This document shows positions 1 to 8,348 of a stretch of 64,000 nucleotides of DNA, piece after piece; positions within the stretch are counted from its first letter, which is position 1; each line of letters begins with the position of its first letter. The stretch is from Rhodanobacteraceae bacterium (GTDB lineage Bacteria > Pseudomonadota > Gammaproteobacteria > Xanthomonadales > SZUA-5): assembly GCA_016717705.1 (NCBI GenBank), contig JADKFD010000015.1, positions 13,220 through 77,219 on the forward strand, given 5' to 3'. The notes below the pieces were generated by a model. That model ran no database searches. It saw nothing but the letters and a program-made list of their open reading frames with translations, and had not been told where the DNA came from. The position numbers were made by a program, and so were the translations under genes.

Positions 1-940
1 CCGCGACATGTCGGGTCGGATTCGGGTTGGACATGGGGTCCGGCGTCAGCCACGCCTCATTCGCCGCCATTTCCCGTGCACTGACGTCGATCGCCCGCGC
101 CAGCATCGGAGCCCATGCCGGGTCCAGTCGCTCGGCGTTTACGTGCAAGATGAGTTCGATGGCGCCATGGCGATAGCGCGGATGCCCATCGGTGATCGTG
201 CGCTCGAGTTGTTGGCTGAAATTCGGCACCTTCAACGCACGATCGATGACGAATGCACGCTCGGCCGGATCATCGGTGTCCGGCAACCCGGCGACAAACA
301 CCCATAGCGGCGTGTCGGCGGAATAACTCGCGTAGTCCTCGCGCAACTGCTCGAGCGGCGTCAGATCCTGGCGACGGGCGCGCTCGTTGGCCTCCTGCAG
401 CTCGGTGGCGGCCACCCGCGCTGCATTGTCTTTTTGCAGCCCCCACCAGTCGGTCAGCAAAGCCATCGCCGTCATCGCACCCAGCGCCGACGACAGCAGC
501 AGGAGGGCGCCTGCGGCTTTGGGCCAGTTATCACTCCCGAGCCGTTCCGGCGCCCACAGGCTGAGCAACAACAAGCTGCCCGCCAGCAGCGGCGCGACGC
601 CGCCGGCAAGAAAACCAACCGGTGCCACCCAGCGTCCCAGCTGTTCCATCCACGCCAACAGCAGGGCCACCGCAGCGATCCCCACCCCGAGCGCCAACCC
701 CATCACCCAGGCACCCGGGCGCGCAGCAACCCAGTCGAGGCGATGCGCGCCCAAGGTCATCGCGCTGGCCGTCAACAGCAGCACGGCTGCCAGGATTGAG
801 CCGAACAGCGGCACCACCAGACCCGCCGCGTTGCTGCCGCCGGGCACCCGTCCGGCAAATGCGCCGCTCATCAGGAAACTGGCCAGAAACAGCAGCATCG
901 ATGCGAGGGTGGTGAGCGTAGTGATGACTGCCATCAGCAT
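1..940 (-). CDS. Polytopic membrane protein, 3' end cut by the window edge
   Basis: The minus-strand frame is open from an ATG at 940 to the window edge, giving about 313 residues without a stop. It shows about five hydrophobic helices (near residues 5-28, 41-63, 77-97, 106-130 and 143-165). A charged coiled-coil-like stretch (about 172-205) and a soluble part with a PLWVFVAGLPDTDDPAERAF segment follow. I do not recognise the family. An internal ATG at 934 is an alternative start. The long antisense frames on the plus strand here lack membrane or domain character and are shadows. The soluble tail suggests a membrane-anchored cytoplasmic domain, but no function can be assigned. Confidence is high that it is a gene and low on its role. 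Confidence 0.7.
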   Translation of the reverse strand, partial: MLMAVITTLTTLASMLLFLASFLMSGAFAGRVPGGSNAAGLVVPLFGSILAAVLLLTASAMTLGAHRLDWVAARPGAWVMGLALGVGIAAVALLLAWMEQLGRWVAPVGFLAGGVAPLLAGSLLLLSLWAPERLGSDNWPKAAGALLLLSSALGAMTAMALLTDWWGLQKDNAARVAATELQEANERARRQDLTPLEQLREDYASYSADTPLWVFVAGLPDTDDPAERAFVIDRALKVPNFSQQLERTITDGHPRYRHGAIELILHVNAERLDPAWAPMLARAIDVSAREMAANEAWLTPDPMSNPNPTRHVA

Positions 941-1039
941 GACGATTCCAGGCTTGCGCGCGACGTTATTCGAATGACGAGCCGCGTGATGCGCTCGCCG
1001 GACGATTCCAGAATCCTAACGTGAACAAGCCAGGGCCGG

Positions 1040-1768
1040 TCAGGACGAATCCTGCAACACCCGCAGACGTTTGAGCTGACGCCCGGAATCCGCCGGGAAA
1101 GCGCAGCGCCCGTGCAACACGCGCCAGTTGTCGATGATCAGAAGGTCGCCGCTGTTCAATCGGCAACCGTCGGCAACCTGCTCGAAGGCCTGCTCGAAGC
1201 GGTCCAGCCAGTGCGCCAGGGCGGGCCCCGGCGGCCAGACGCGTCGGCTGGCGGCGAGCTCACATTCGGCGCGGTTGAAGCGCACCTGAAGATCGGCGGC
1301 CAGGGTTGTCATGTCGCCGCAAGGGTAGGGCAGATGCCACTGGGACAGCGCTATGCGCAGACTGCGTTCGGCTCGCGTGGCGACCAGATGGCTGTCGGCG
1401 AGTCGCGTTTCGCCTCCCGTTGCCGAAGGACGCCAGCAGTGCAGCAGGACCCAGCGCGCGGGCTGCAGTTCGAAGCTCTCGTCGGTGTGCAAGGGGAAGT
1501 TGCCGTTGGAAGCCGAAAGCAGGGTCTTGCCCGCCTGGTCCAGCGGGTTGTCGCCGAGCCATTCCACGCGCTGCACGCCGCCGGGCTCGACCAGGCCCGC
1601 ACGGTGCGCGAGCGCTCGCAGCGCGGGGCGGCCCAGTTGTGCCGCCAGCGCCCGAAGCGCGCCATTGTCACGATCCAGCGGCACGCCGGAGAGGCGCAGC
1701 ACGCCGTCGGTCACAGCGCGGTCAATCCAATCCGCCGGTGGTGGCCAGGCAAGCGGTGTGAGTTTCAT
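1040..1768 (-). CDS. TauD/TfdA-like Fe(II)/2-oxoglutarate dioxygenase
   Basis: This 242-residue protein resembles the TauD/TfdA family of non-haem iron, 2-oxoglutarate-dependent dioxygenases. These enzymes hydroxylate small substrates in the cytoplasm. The HxD iron motif is LHTDESFE (His94, Asp96), a GGET stretch lies at about 118-121, and the distal His is in WRVLHGR (His219). An Arg about 11 residues later (Arg230) could bind 2-oxoglutarate. The three iron ligands are therefore intact. The protein is somewhat short for the family. It stands alone and its neighbours do not indicate a substrate. The family call is firm; the substrate is unknown. Confidence 0.8.
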   Translation of the reverse strand: MKLTPLAWPPPADWIDRAVTDGVLRLSGVPLDRDNGALRALAAQLGRPALRALAHRAGLVEPGGVQRVEWLGDNPLDQAGKTLLSASNGNFPLHTDESFELQPARWVLLHCWRPSATGGETRLADSHLVATRAERSLRIALSQWHLPYPCGDMTTLAADLQVRFNRAECELAASRRVWPPGPALAHWLDRFEQAFEQVADGCRLNSGDLLIIDNWRVLHGRCAFPADSGRQLKRLRVLQDSS

Positions 1769-1981
1769 CGTAGACCTATCGGATCTGGATCCGAGGCGCT
1801 GCTCAAGGGGCGCAGCTTGCAGCGCACGCTGGCCAGCCAGGTCCTTCGCATACCCGTTTCGCGCGCATGCGGTTTGCCCGTTCGCGCCGGAGCCGATGCG
1901 TAGTATGTTTGCTCACCGAGGCCGCCACGGGAAACCCGGGCAGGCGATCGGCACCGATCAATACAACCGGGGGCCCTGTCC

Positions 1982-2488
1982 ATGAAGTCTTTGTTCCTTG
2001 CACCGTTGTTGCTTGCCGTCAGCCTGTTCGCCGCGACACCCGCCATTGCCGCGACCCTGGCCTATCCGGGTCCGGACAACGCCAGCTTCATGATCGATCA
2101 TCCGAAGGACTGGGAAGTCGTTCCGGGCGAGGAAGTGGGTGACTATGTGACCTTGAACGGCCCGACGGGTGTGGTGCTGCAACTGCGCACCATTCCGGGC
2201 ACCGATTCGGCCATGGAAGACGCCATCACGGCGAGCGCCGAATACCTGAACGATACCTTCAAGGACGTCAAGCTGGACGAGCCCAAGCAGATCGACGAGA
2301 AGGGTCTGACGGCCTTGCTAGTGACCGGCGGTGGCACCGACAACGAGGACCAGGAAGTGGGTTTTGCAATGTACTACATTGCATTGAACGACGGCAACAT
2401 CGCCGAAATCTGGTATGCCGTGATCAAGGGCGACGAGAAAGGTCACGCAGCAGCGGTCAAGATCCTGAATTCGTTCCGCTCGTCGTAA
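1982..2488 (+). CDS. Small secreted protein of unknown function
   Basis: The 168-residue product begins with a classical signal peptide (MKSLFLAPLLLAVSLFAATPAIAA), with likely cleavage after AIA near residue 22-24. The mature part is acidic, with TLAYPGPDNASFMIDHPKDWEV near its start and a regular alternation of predicted strands and helices. The segment FMIDHPKDWEVVPGEEVGDYVTL recalls the PsbP/Mog1-like fold seen in small secreted proteins, but this is only an impression. It is transcribed alone and followed after 22 bases by a palindromic repeat that may end transcription. No catalytic motif is visible. Confidence 0.75.
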   Translation: MKSLFLAPLLLAVSLFAATPAIAATLAYPGPDNASFMIDHPKDWEVVPGEEVGDYVTLNGPTGVVLQLRTIPGTDSAMEDAITASAEYLNDTFKDVKLDEPKQIDEKGLTALLVTGGGTDNEDQEVGFAMYYIALNDGNIAEIWYAVIKGDEKGHAAAVKILNSFRSS

Positions 2489-2510
2489 CCGCGAGCAACT
2501 GCACTTGCCG

Positions 2511-2566
2511 TTGTGGGAGCGGGTTCATCCCGCGAAAGCTGTCGCGGAGCAAATCCGCTCCCACAA
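2511..2566. repeat. REP-like palindrome, left copy of a bracketing pair
   Basis: The outer arms TTGTGGGAGCGG (2511-2522) and CCGCTCCCACAA (2555-2566) are perfect inverted repeats. An inner CGCGA/TCGCG pair nests inside them. The same 54-base core recurs at 6910-6963 in the same orientation with only three differences. It lies between two convergent gene ends and probably acts as a bidirectional stop or as a REP/REPIN element. Confidence 0.85.
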
Positions 2567-2573
2567 TTGACCA

Positions 2574-4382
2574 TCATCCCAGCCGCAATCCCTCTTCCTC
2601 TTCGATCCCGCGTTCGCGATGGATCAGGATCCACTCGGCATGCTCTTCCAGCGCTGAATCGCCGAGCAGCTTGAGGATGCGCCGCCGTTCGGCGTCGCTG
2701 TCGGCTTCATCGACGCGCCGACGCGCGTTCCTGAAGATCCGGTGCATGAACTCGTATTGGCGGATCAATTCGGATTCGGCGCGGCTGGTCGCATAAGACT
2801 GGCGTACACCCACCAGCAGCAACACCACGCCCATCAGGTAGACGATCGGCGTGCGCCATTGCGCTGACAGCCACGGACCGATGAACAGCAGGGCGATCAG
2901 CGCGCCGACGGTGGTGGCAATGCCGATGCGACCGATGCGCCGGGTCAGTTCGGTCTCGCGACTGCGCTGCGCCGAGCGGCGCTGGTAGTAACCCAGTTGT
3001 CCACGTTCGTTGTCGCCGATCCACTCGCGGCGGACGAAGGCCAGTCCTTCGGGCGTCAAGGACGGGGCCACATCGCACTCGGTGCCGGCCACGCGCATCA
3101 CGTTGCGGATCCAGCCGAGTTCGACGTCGCGCATCTGCAGGCAGTTGTCGTGCGCGAACTTGGTGACGTTGCCGCTGGTGACACCGGCCGCTGCCCAGTA
3201 GAACTGCACGCGCAAACCTTCGGCGAGCGTGCGGTAGTCGAGGTATTTGCGGTGCCAGGCGCCGCGTACCGCCAACCAGTTGATGCCGACGGCAGCCAGC
3301 ATCATCAGCAGGATCAGCGCGATCATCGTCGGCGTGGAATGGAGATCGGTGTAAGACAGATAGCCGGCGGCAGCGATCAGCGCGCACAGATGGCCCGCTT
3401 TCAGGGCCAGCGCCACGCGCTTCTGGTAGCGGATCGCCAGCCAGTCAGCGGCGCAGAAAGCCTGATCGATGTCGGCCAGGCCAGATGGCAGCGACCGGGC
3501 AGGAGCCCCCGCCAGCAGCGAGGCACGTTCCCGATCGATGACTGCCGCGAACGACTGCGCCTCACGACTGAATTCGTTGGCGTAGACGAACACGCGTCGA
3601 TGGCGCTCCGGCATCTCGCTGCTGCGCGGATTCTCGGTGTCCCTGGTGAACCAGAAACTGGACATCGGCGTCAGGCCAGGGGCGGGCTCACCGCCCTGCC
3701 GATCACGACTGCAGACGACGTGATAGACCAGATCGCTCTCGTCATCGGTCAGGCTGAGCAGGCTGACGCTGGTCGGCGGTGCGTAGTCGGGCATCACGTC
3801 GTCGTGATGGAAGCGCACCACCTGTCCGGTACCACCCAGTTGACCGTTGTCCTTGCCGTCCCACAGCGCCAGCAGCACATGGCAGTGTGCGCACAGGAAG
3901 ACGCCGACCGATGCATATTGCAGCGCGCGCGCCCGATCCTGCGCGGTCACTGCTTCTGCGCTGTTGCCCTTGGTCAGCGGCAACTCGAAGACGTCGCCAG
4001 CGGCCTGGCACAGATGCGCGAACTCATTCAGTGATTCGGCGCTGAAGTCCGCCTCGTACAGCGCCCGTGGCATCGGCAGCACCACCGTCAGCGGCATGCC
4101 CAATTCCAGCGCCAGGTGGGCGACCAGACGGTCGGCGCCATCGGCCAGTGCCGACATCACCGCCACCAGTCGCCCCGGATAGTCGTTGCGCAGGCCGAGC
4201 AGGCATTCGCGCACCTTTTCCCGGATCAGCGGAAGCTCCGCTGGTACCAGATCGCGGTGCCCGGTGACTGCGACCACCAACGGCACCGCATAGCTGCGCG
4301 CGACACCCTCGCGCGCGGGGGCCGCGGTGAAGGCGGTGGGATTGGTGGTCGCTTCCATCCGAAACAGGTGTGCTCTGGTCAT
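2574..4382 (-). CDS. SLOG-domain protein with two SLATT-like membrane hairpins
   Basis: The 602-residue protein starts with a Rossmann-like SLOG domain (about 34-200). Its marks are GHRDL (41-45), SALADGADR (77-85), LWDGK (173-177) and GGTGQVV (183-189). SLOG domains bind or process nucleotides. The C-terminal half has two membrane hairpins (about 325-343/351-373 and 485-504/512-528). Between and after them are YRTLAEGLRVQFYW (383-396), REWIGDNERGQLGYYQRR (452-469) and EEHAEWILIHRER (579-591), which fit the SLATT effector pattern. SLOG-SLATT combinations are predicted from comparative genomics to be nucleotide-gated membrane effectors in conflict systems. It is divergent from the gene at 4571, which shares the membrane plan, with 188 bases between them. 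Neither ATG at 4382 nor the one at 4358 has a clear ribosome site. Confidence 0.78.
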   Translation of the reverse strand: MTRAHLFRMEATTNPTAFTAAPAREGVARSYAVPLVVAVTGHRDLVPAELPLIREKVRECLLGLRNDYPGRLVAVMSALADGADRLVAHLALELGMPLTVVLPMPRALYEADFSAESLNEFAHLCQAAGDVFELPLTKGNSAEAVTAQDRARALQYASVGVFLCAHCHVLLALWDGKDNGQLGGTGQVVRFHHDDVMPDYAPPTSVSLLSLTDDESDLVYHVVCSRDRQGGEPAPGLTPMSSFWFTRDTENPRSSEMPERHRRVFVYANEFSREAQSFAAVIDRERASLLAGAPARSLPSGLADIDQAFCAADWLAIRYQKRVALALKAGHLCALIAAAGYLSYTDLHSTPTMIALILLMMLAAVGINWLAVRGAWHRKYLDYRTLAEGLRVQFYWAAAGVTSGNVTKFAHDNCLQMRDVELGWIRNVMRVAGTECDVAPSLTPEGLAFVRREWIGDNERGQLGYYQRRSAQRSRETELTRRIGRIGIATTVGALIALLFIGPWLSAQWRTPIVYLMGVVLLLVGVRQSYATSRAESELIRQYEFMHRIFRNARRRVDEADSDAERRRILKLLGDSALEEHAEWILIHRERGIEEEEGLRLG

Positions 4383-4570
4383 GCGTCAGGCCGATGATGC
4401 ACCGCGCGAGGTAGGTTGGGCACGGCTCCATCGTGCCCAACACGGCGTGGCGCCAGACCTGGCCACCGACGTCGCATGACCCGGGTGCGCGTTCGCTCCC
4501 GCTGCGTGCATGGCGCTCACGCTTTATAGTCAGTCGTAACGACTCCGGATCGGCGAGGCGACGCACTCCC

Positions 4571-6862
4571 ATGAGCGAAAGCAAACCTTCCGCGCACTCG
4601 GTGATCTACTTCGAGACTCATGGTGAGCCGCCGGACAGCTTGCCTCGCGCAACTACCGATGCCTGTCGCCATGCGCTGAAAAGCGTCATCGCCAGCAAGC
4701 CGGGCGAATGGCGGCTGTTGCTGCGGACCGGCGATATCCAGCAGGCATTCGCGCTGCAACTCGCACGGGAGGCGGGACTCAAGGGTGAGGCGGTCGCTGG
4801 CGACGGCAGCGAGTGGCGCGCGACCGCGGATGCGCGGCTGGTGCTCTACGCCGGTGAGCGCCCGACCGCGCCGGCTACGCTCGGCGCGGGTGCGGCGCAA
4901 TGGGTTGCAGTGCGCGCGGCCGATGGCCAGCGCTGGGAAGCGGATGCTGGCGGCCAATGGCACCCGCCGACCTGGCTGGACGAAACTCTCGCACCGGCCG
5001 GGGTATCGCTGGCCGACAGCGTCGAATCGATCTTCAAGCACAGCGACGAACTGGCGCAATCGACGGCACCGGATACCCGGCGTTCGGGCAAGACCCTGGT
5101 GGCTATCGAAGCGCTCTGCGTGCTCTTGCCGGTCGTCTGGCTGTTGCGCACGCCGCTTCATCTGCCGCCGATTCTGGCCGCAATGGCGGGACTGGCCAGT
5201 CCGCTGTTGATCGTCGCATTCTGCTGGTGGCTGCGCTGGCGCAGCATGGGGCGCATGTGGTCGCGCGCGCGGCTGGTTGCCGAGGCCTGCCGCTCCTTGC
5301 TGGCCACGCGCAACGCGCCGGTGCAGCCGGTGGTGAGCCTGCTGTCGGTGGTGCCGGCCTTGCGCCCGCTGCTGCAGAAATTCGCCGCGGAACCGCAGCA
5401 CACGGCAGCAAACTGGCGCGCCGAGTATCTGCGCGAGCGCATCGACAACCAGCACGGCTATTACCTGCGCCAGCGCGACCGCGCCGTGCGCGAGCGCCAG
5501 AAGCTGACGCGCTGGAGCACCATTCTGATGGACCTGGCGCTGGCGGTTGGTGTGGCCGGCATGATCGTCACGCTGCACCCGCGCTCGGCCACCTGGCTCA
5601 CCCTGCTGGGTGGCTCCTGGCTCGATTTCGCGCTGGGGATGGCCGGTCTGGCGCTTCCGCTCGGCTTGCTGGTAGCGCAGTCGCTGCGCTTCGTCGGCGA
5701 ATCCACCCGGCGCACGGCGCGCTATACGCAGCAGATCATGCACCTGGAAAACCTGCGCGAGCGCTTCGCGGTGGCGGACGACGACACGGCGCTGGACCTG
5801 TTGCGCGAGACCGAAGATGCCTTGTTGTCGGAAGTGCTCGACTGGTATTTCCAGTCGGAGACGACCGAAGATTTCTACACCATCCGCGAGCAATCCGCCG
5901 TCGAGGTTCCCGGACAACTGGCACCGCGGCGCAGCGGCAGGCTGAACTTCTTGTGGCGGGGCTTGCGCAATCTCGGCGCCGCCGCCGGCTTCATGGTGCG
6001 TGTGGTGCTCGGGCGCCTGATCTGGGTGGTGCTCAGCGTCGCGTTGGCGCTGATGTGGATCAGCCTGAAACAGCCGGAGACCGCAGAAGTTGCCAGCCGC
6101 CTGCAGGAACTTGGCCGCATGCTCAACCCCGGCGACGGCAGTTTGTTCACGCCGGATCCGATCGCAGCCGTCAACGGCACGCTGATCATTGCCCACGGCA
6201 TGCGCGACGGATGGCAGGCTCCGAGCTCGGACTTCGAGCACTGGACCAGCGAGATTCCCTCGCGCGTGCGCCAGCGCATGGGCCGGCTGGCACCGCAGAT
6301 GCTCGTTCTCGACTGGCACGAAGGCGCCAAGGCATCCAGCCGGCATGCGCTCAATACCAGCGATCCGCTGACGCGCTTTCTGGCCGATGTCGGTGGCGTG
6401 CGCTCAAGTGGCCAGGCGACCGGCGACTTCTTCGGCATCCGGCTGGCGCGCATGGTTGAGAACGGCCAGATCCGCATGGATCAGCCCCTGCACCTGATCG
6501 GCCACAGCGCTGGCGGCTTCGTGGTGTCTCGTGTGGCGCACATCATGGTGGCGATGGGCTTTCCGAAGGAACTGGTGCACGTCACCATCCTTGATACCCC
6601 CGAACCCGACAGCGAGATCACCCAGGCCCTGGTGAACTACGCCGACGCCGAGTTCTATCGCACCTCGGAACTGGCACAGGTCAGCGCGAGCACTTTCGAT
6701 CCGCGGCTGCACTTCGTCTACCTGCCGCCGCCGCCGACCGTGGGAGAGGGCTTCGCTGCCGCCATGAAACAGCATTCCTACGCCTGGCAGTGGTATCGCG
6801 ACAGCATCTCCGCGGCCAAATGCGGCGAAGAAGGATTCGGGCGTTCGCCGTTCTGTCGGTAG
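4571..6862 (+). CDS. SLATT-like membrane protein fused to a C-terminal alpha/beta hydrolase
   Basis: This 763-residue protein has an N-terminal alpha/beta region (about 10-120), possibly a degenerate SLOG domain. A membrane hairpin (about 175-193/200-222) follows, then ARLVAEACRSLLATR (233-247), RERIDNQHGYYLRQRD (288-303), and a second hairpin (about 316-335/350-372). LLSEVLDWYFQ (418-428) and a fifth helix (about 480-498) come next. These motifs sit where the divergent neighbour has REWIGDNERGQLGYY and HAEWILIHRER. The last 230 residues form an alpha/beta hydrolase with nucleophile motif GHSAGG (644-649, Ser646), a possible acid in LDTPEPD, and a possible His in KQHSYAW. I infer a membrane-tethered lipase or esterase controlled by the SLOG partner. 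The ATG at 4571 was chosen because the frame upstream is GC-rich noise. Confidence 0.75.
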   Translation: MSESKPSAHSVIYFETHGEPPDSLPRATTDACRHALKSVIASKPGEWRLLLRTGDIQQAFALQLAREAGLKGEAVAGDGSEWRATADARLVLYAGERPTAPATLGAGAAQWVAVRAADGQRWEADAGGQWHPPTWLDETLAPAGVSLADSVESIFKHSDELAQSTAPDTRRSGKTLVAIEALCVLLPVVWLLRTPLHLPPILAAMAGLASPLLIVAFCWWLRWRSMGRMWSRARLVAEACRSLLATRNAPVQPVVSLLSVVPALRPLLQKFAAEPQHTAANWRAEYLRERIDNQHGYYLRQRDRAVRERQKLTRWSTILMDLALAVGVAGMIVTLHPRSATWLTLLGGSWLDFALGMAGLALPLGLLVAQSLRFVGESTRRTARYTQQIMHLENLRERFAVADDDTALDLLRETEDALLSEVLDWYFQSETTEDFYTIREQSAVEVPGQLAPRRSGRLNFLWRGLRNLGAAAGFMVRVVLGRLIWVVLSVALALMWISLKQPETAEVASRLQELGRMLNPGDGSLFTPDPIAAVNGTLIIAHGMRDGWQAPSSDFEHWTSEIPSRVRQRMGRLAPQMLVLDWHEGAKASSRHALNTSDPLTRFLADVGGVRSSGQATGDFFGIRLARMVENGQIRMDQPLHLIGHSAGGFVVSRVAHIMVAMGFPKELVHVTILDTPEPDSEITQALVNYADAEFYRTSELAQVSASTFDPRLHFVYLPPPPTVGEGFAAAMKQHSYAWQWYRDSISAAKCGEEGFGRSPFCR

Positions 6863-6909
6863 ACGACACGTTCGCCGCTGGCAATGCATGCTTATTCGGC
6901 CAACGAATT

Positions 6910-6963
6910 TGTGGGAGCGGGTTTATCCCGCGAAAGCTATCGCGGAGTAAATCCGCTCCCACA
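6910..6963. repeat. REP-like palindrome, right copy of a bracketing pair
   Basis: The arms TGTGGGAGCGG and CCGCTCCCACA surround an inner CGCGA/TCGCG stem. It matches 2512-2565 at 51 of 54 positions in the same orientation. Together the two copies enclose exactly the divergent SLOG/SLATT and SLATT/hydrolase genes. It lies 47 bases after the hydrolase gene. Confidence 0.85.
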
Positions 6964-7017
6964 TTGAAATCAAGAACTTAGAGTCTGTCTGTTCGTTGAA
7001 AACCTGCCGGTGGGCTC

Positions 7018-8088
7018 TCAACGCTGTTGCAGGGACAACTCGCGCGTTTCGCCGTTTTCGCCCTTGCTGATACTCCCGTAAAGCGTCTTGGCATCCTCGG
7101 AAAGCTCGAAGCGCACGCTGTACTTCTCTTCCGAGAATTGATCGACCAAGGTTGCCTTCAAACGGCGACCGCTGATGCTGCCGTTGCCATAAAGGTCCTG
7201 CCCGGGCGCATCCGGCGGCGGCGTGTCGGTGCCGCCACCGGTGCCGTCGTCCATCCGGCTGCCCGCAAACACATACAGCTTGCCGGTGTCGTCCTCGGTA
7301 TCGATGTTGAATACCTCGCCTTCAGGCGACACCCAGATGCCGTAGAACGGGCTGTCCACAGGTGCGCGCTCAATAGCGGGCTCATCGGCTGCCGGCTTCG
7401 GCTGGGTTGCGGATTCCTCCACTGGTGCCGGCTTGGCCGGCGCGTCCCCAGTCTCATCCCGTTCCATGAACAGCCCAATCAACGCCAACGCAGCGATGAT
7501 GGCAACGGCGCCGATGGAACCTTTCAGCCATCCCGGCATGCCACCCTTGGCGGGCTGGGGTGCAGCTGGCGGCGGCAAGGGTGGCATCGCTTGCGGTGGC
7601 GCCGCAGGGGCGTTCCTGCGACCCGCCACACCGGGTATCTTGACCAGGATATCGACCAGTTGCGTGACGTCGTACTGCCAGCGTCGGTCGGAGATCGAGT
7701 AGGCATTGCGCCGCAGCAACGCCGCCATTGAATCCGGGATATCTGCTGGCCCGGGCATCTGCGCGTCACCGACCAGCACCGGGATGACCCGAATATCGCG
7801 TCCCAGCGCGGCTTCGATTTCCATGCGCACGAAGTCGCCGCTCTGGAACAGGCGTTTCTGTCCATCGGCGGTGGCGGCGCTCGCCCAGTTGGGGCCGATG
7901 ATCACCAGCATCACCGTGCAGGCAGAAACCGCCTTCTCCAGTGCGTGCACGAAATCAACACCAGCCTCGATCGCCTCGATATCGCGAAACAACGCCTGGT
8001 GGTCGAGATGGTTGCCCAGATCATCGGCGAGGCGCCCCGTATGGCCGGCGCTGTCGCTGCGGCGATAGCTGATGAAGATGCCTGACAT
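7018..8088 (-). CDS. TIR-domain protein with one membrane helix and an exported tail
   Basis: The 356-residue protein begins with a TIR domain (about 3-150): IFISYRRSD (4-12), FRDIEAIEAGVDF (34-46), ALEKAV with Glu51, VIIGPNW (62-68), and SGDFVRMEIEAAL (83-95). A proline-rich linker (about 160-187), one membrane helix (about 190-207) and a C-terminal domain of about 110 residues follow. That tail has a GIWVSPEGEVFNID segment and probably lies outside the cytoplasm. Bacterial TIR domains often cleave NAD or make cyclic ADP-ribose isomers in immunity, with a conserved Glu as catalytic residue. Glu51 is a candidate but unproven. The start at 8088 has an upstream GGAG. It ends 54 bases from the bracketed SLOG/SLATT pair, so a joint role is possible. 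Confidence 0.85.
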   Translation of the reverse strand: MSGIFISYRRSDSAGHTGRLADDLGNHLDHQALFRDIEAIEAGVDFVHALEKAVSACTVMLVIIGPNWASAATADGQKRLFQSGDFVRMEIEAALGRDIRVIPVLVGDAQMPGPADIPDSMAALLRRNAYSISDRRWQYDVTQLVDILVKIPGVAGRRNAPAAPPQAMPPLPPPAAPQPAKGGMPGWLKGSIGAVAIIAALALIGLFMERDETGDAPAKPAPVEESATQPKPAADEPAIERAPVDSPFYGIWVSPEGEVFNIDTEDDTGKLYVFAGSRMDDGTGGGTDTPPPDAPGQDLYGNGSISGRRLKATLVDQFSEEKYSVRFELSEDAKTLYGSISKGENGETRELSLQQR

Positions 8089-8227
8089 CGGTGCTCCGGG
8101 TTGCAGAATTCTGGCGCGAGGATAGCCAATCCTGATTCGTTCCTCGGCGAGCCCGAGCAACAGCGGCGCGGCGCTGGTCAGGGCGATCGCGAGCCTCGGG
8201 CGCAGTCACCTACAGCTTCAGCAAGCT

Positions 8228-8335
8228 TGTAGGAGCGCGCTTGCGCGCGATGCTCCTGATCGCGACCAAGGTCGCTCCTACACACGCAATGTGGACGCTC
8301 GCGAGTGGTGGGAACGCGCTTGCCCGCGATGCAAC
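8228..8335. repeat. REP-like palindromes, GTAGGAGCGCGC family
   Basis: TGTAGGAGC at 8228-8236 pairs with GCTCCTACA at 8274-8282. Inside are two smaller stems (around GCGCGCTTGCGCGC and TCGCGACCAAGGTCGC). A degenerate half copy begins near 8307. Related copies occur at 21992-22066 and 54407-54480. This is a dispersed intergenic element between the TIR and phosphomannomutase genes. Confidence 0.75.
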
Positions 8336-8348
8336 ACCACTCTGAATC

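Noticed and set aside
387..977. 196-residue plus-strand open frame at the left edge
   Set aside because: The minus strand has five membrane helices and runs off the edge as the real gene.
4517..6346. 609-residue open frame antisense to the hydrolase gene
   Set aside because: It is Arg/Gln-rich with no domain or membrane pattern, while the plus strand has membrane helices and GHSAGG.
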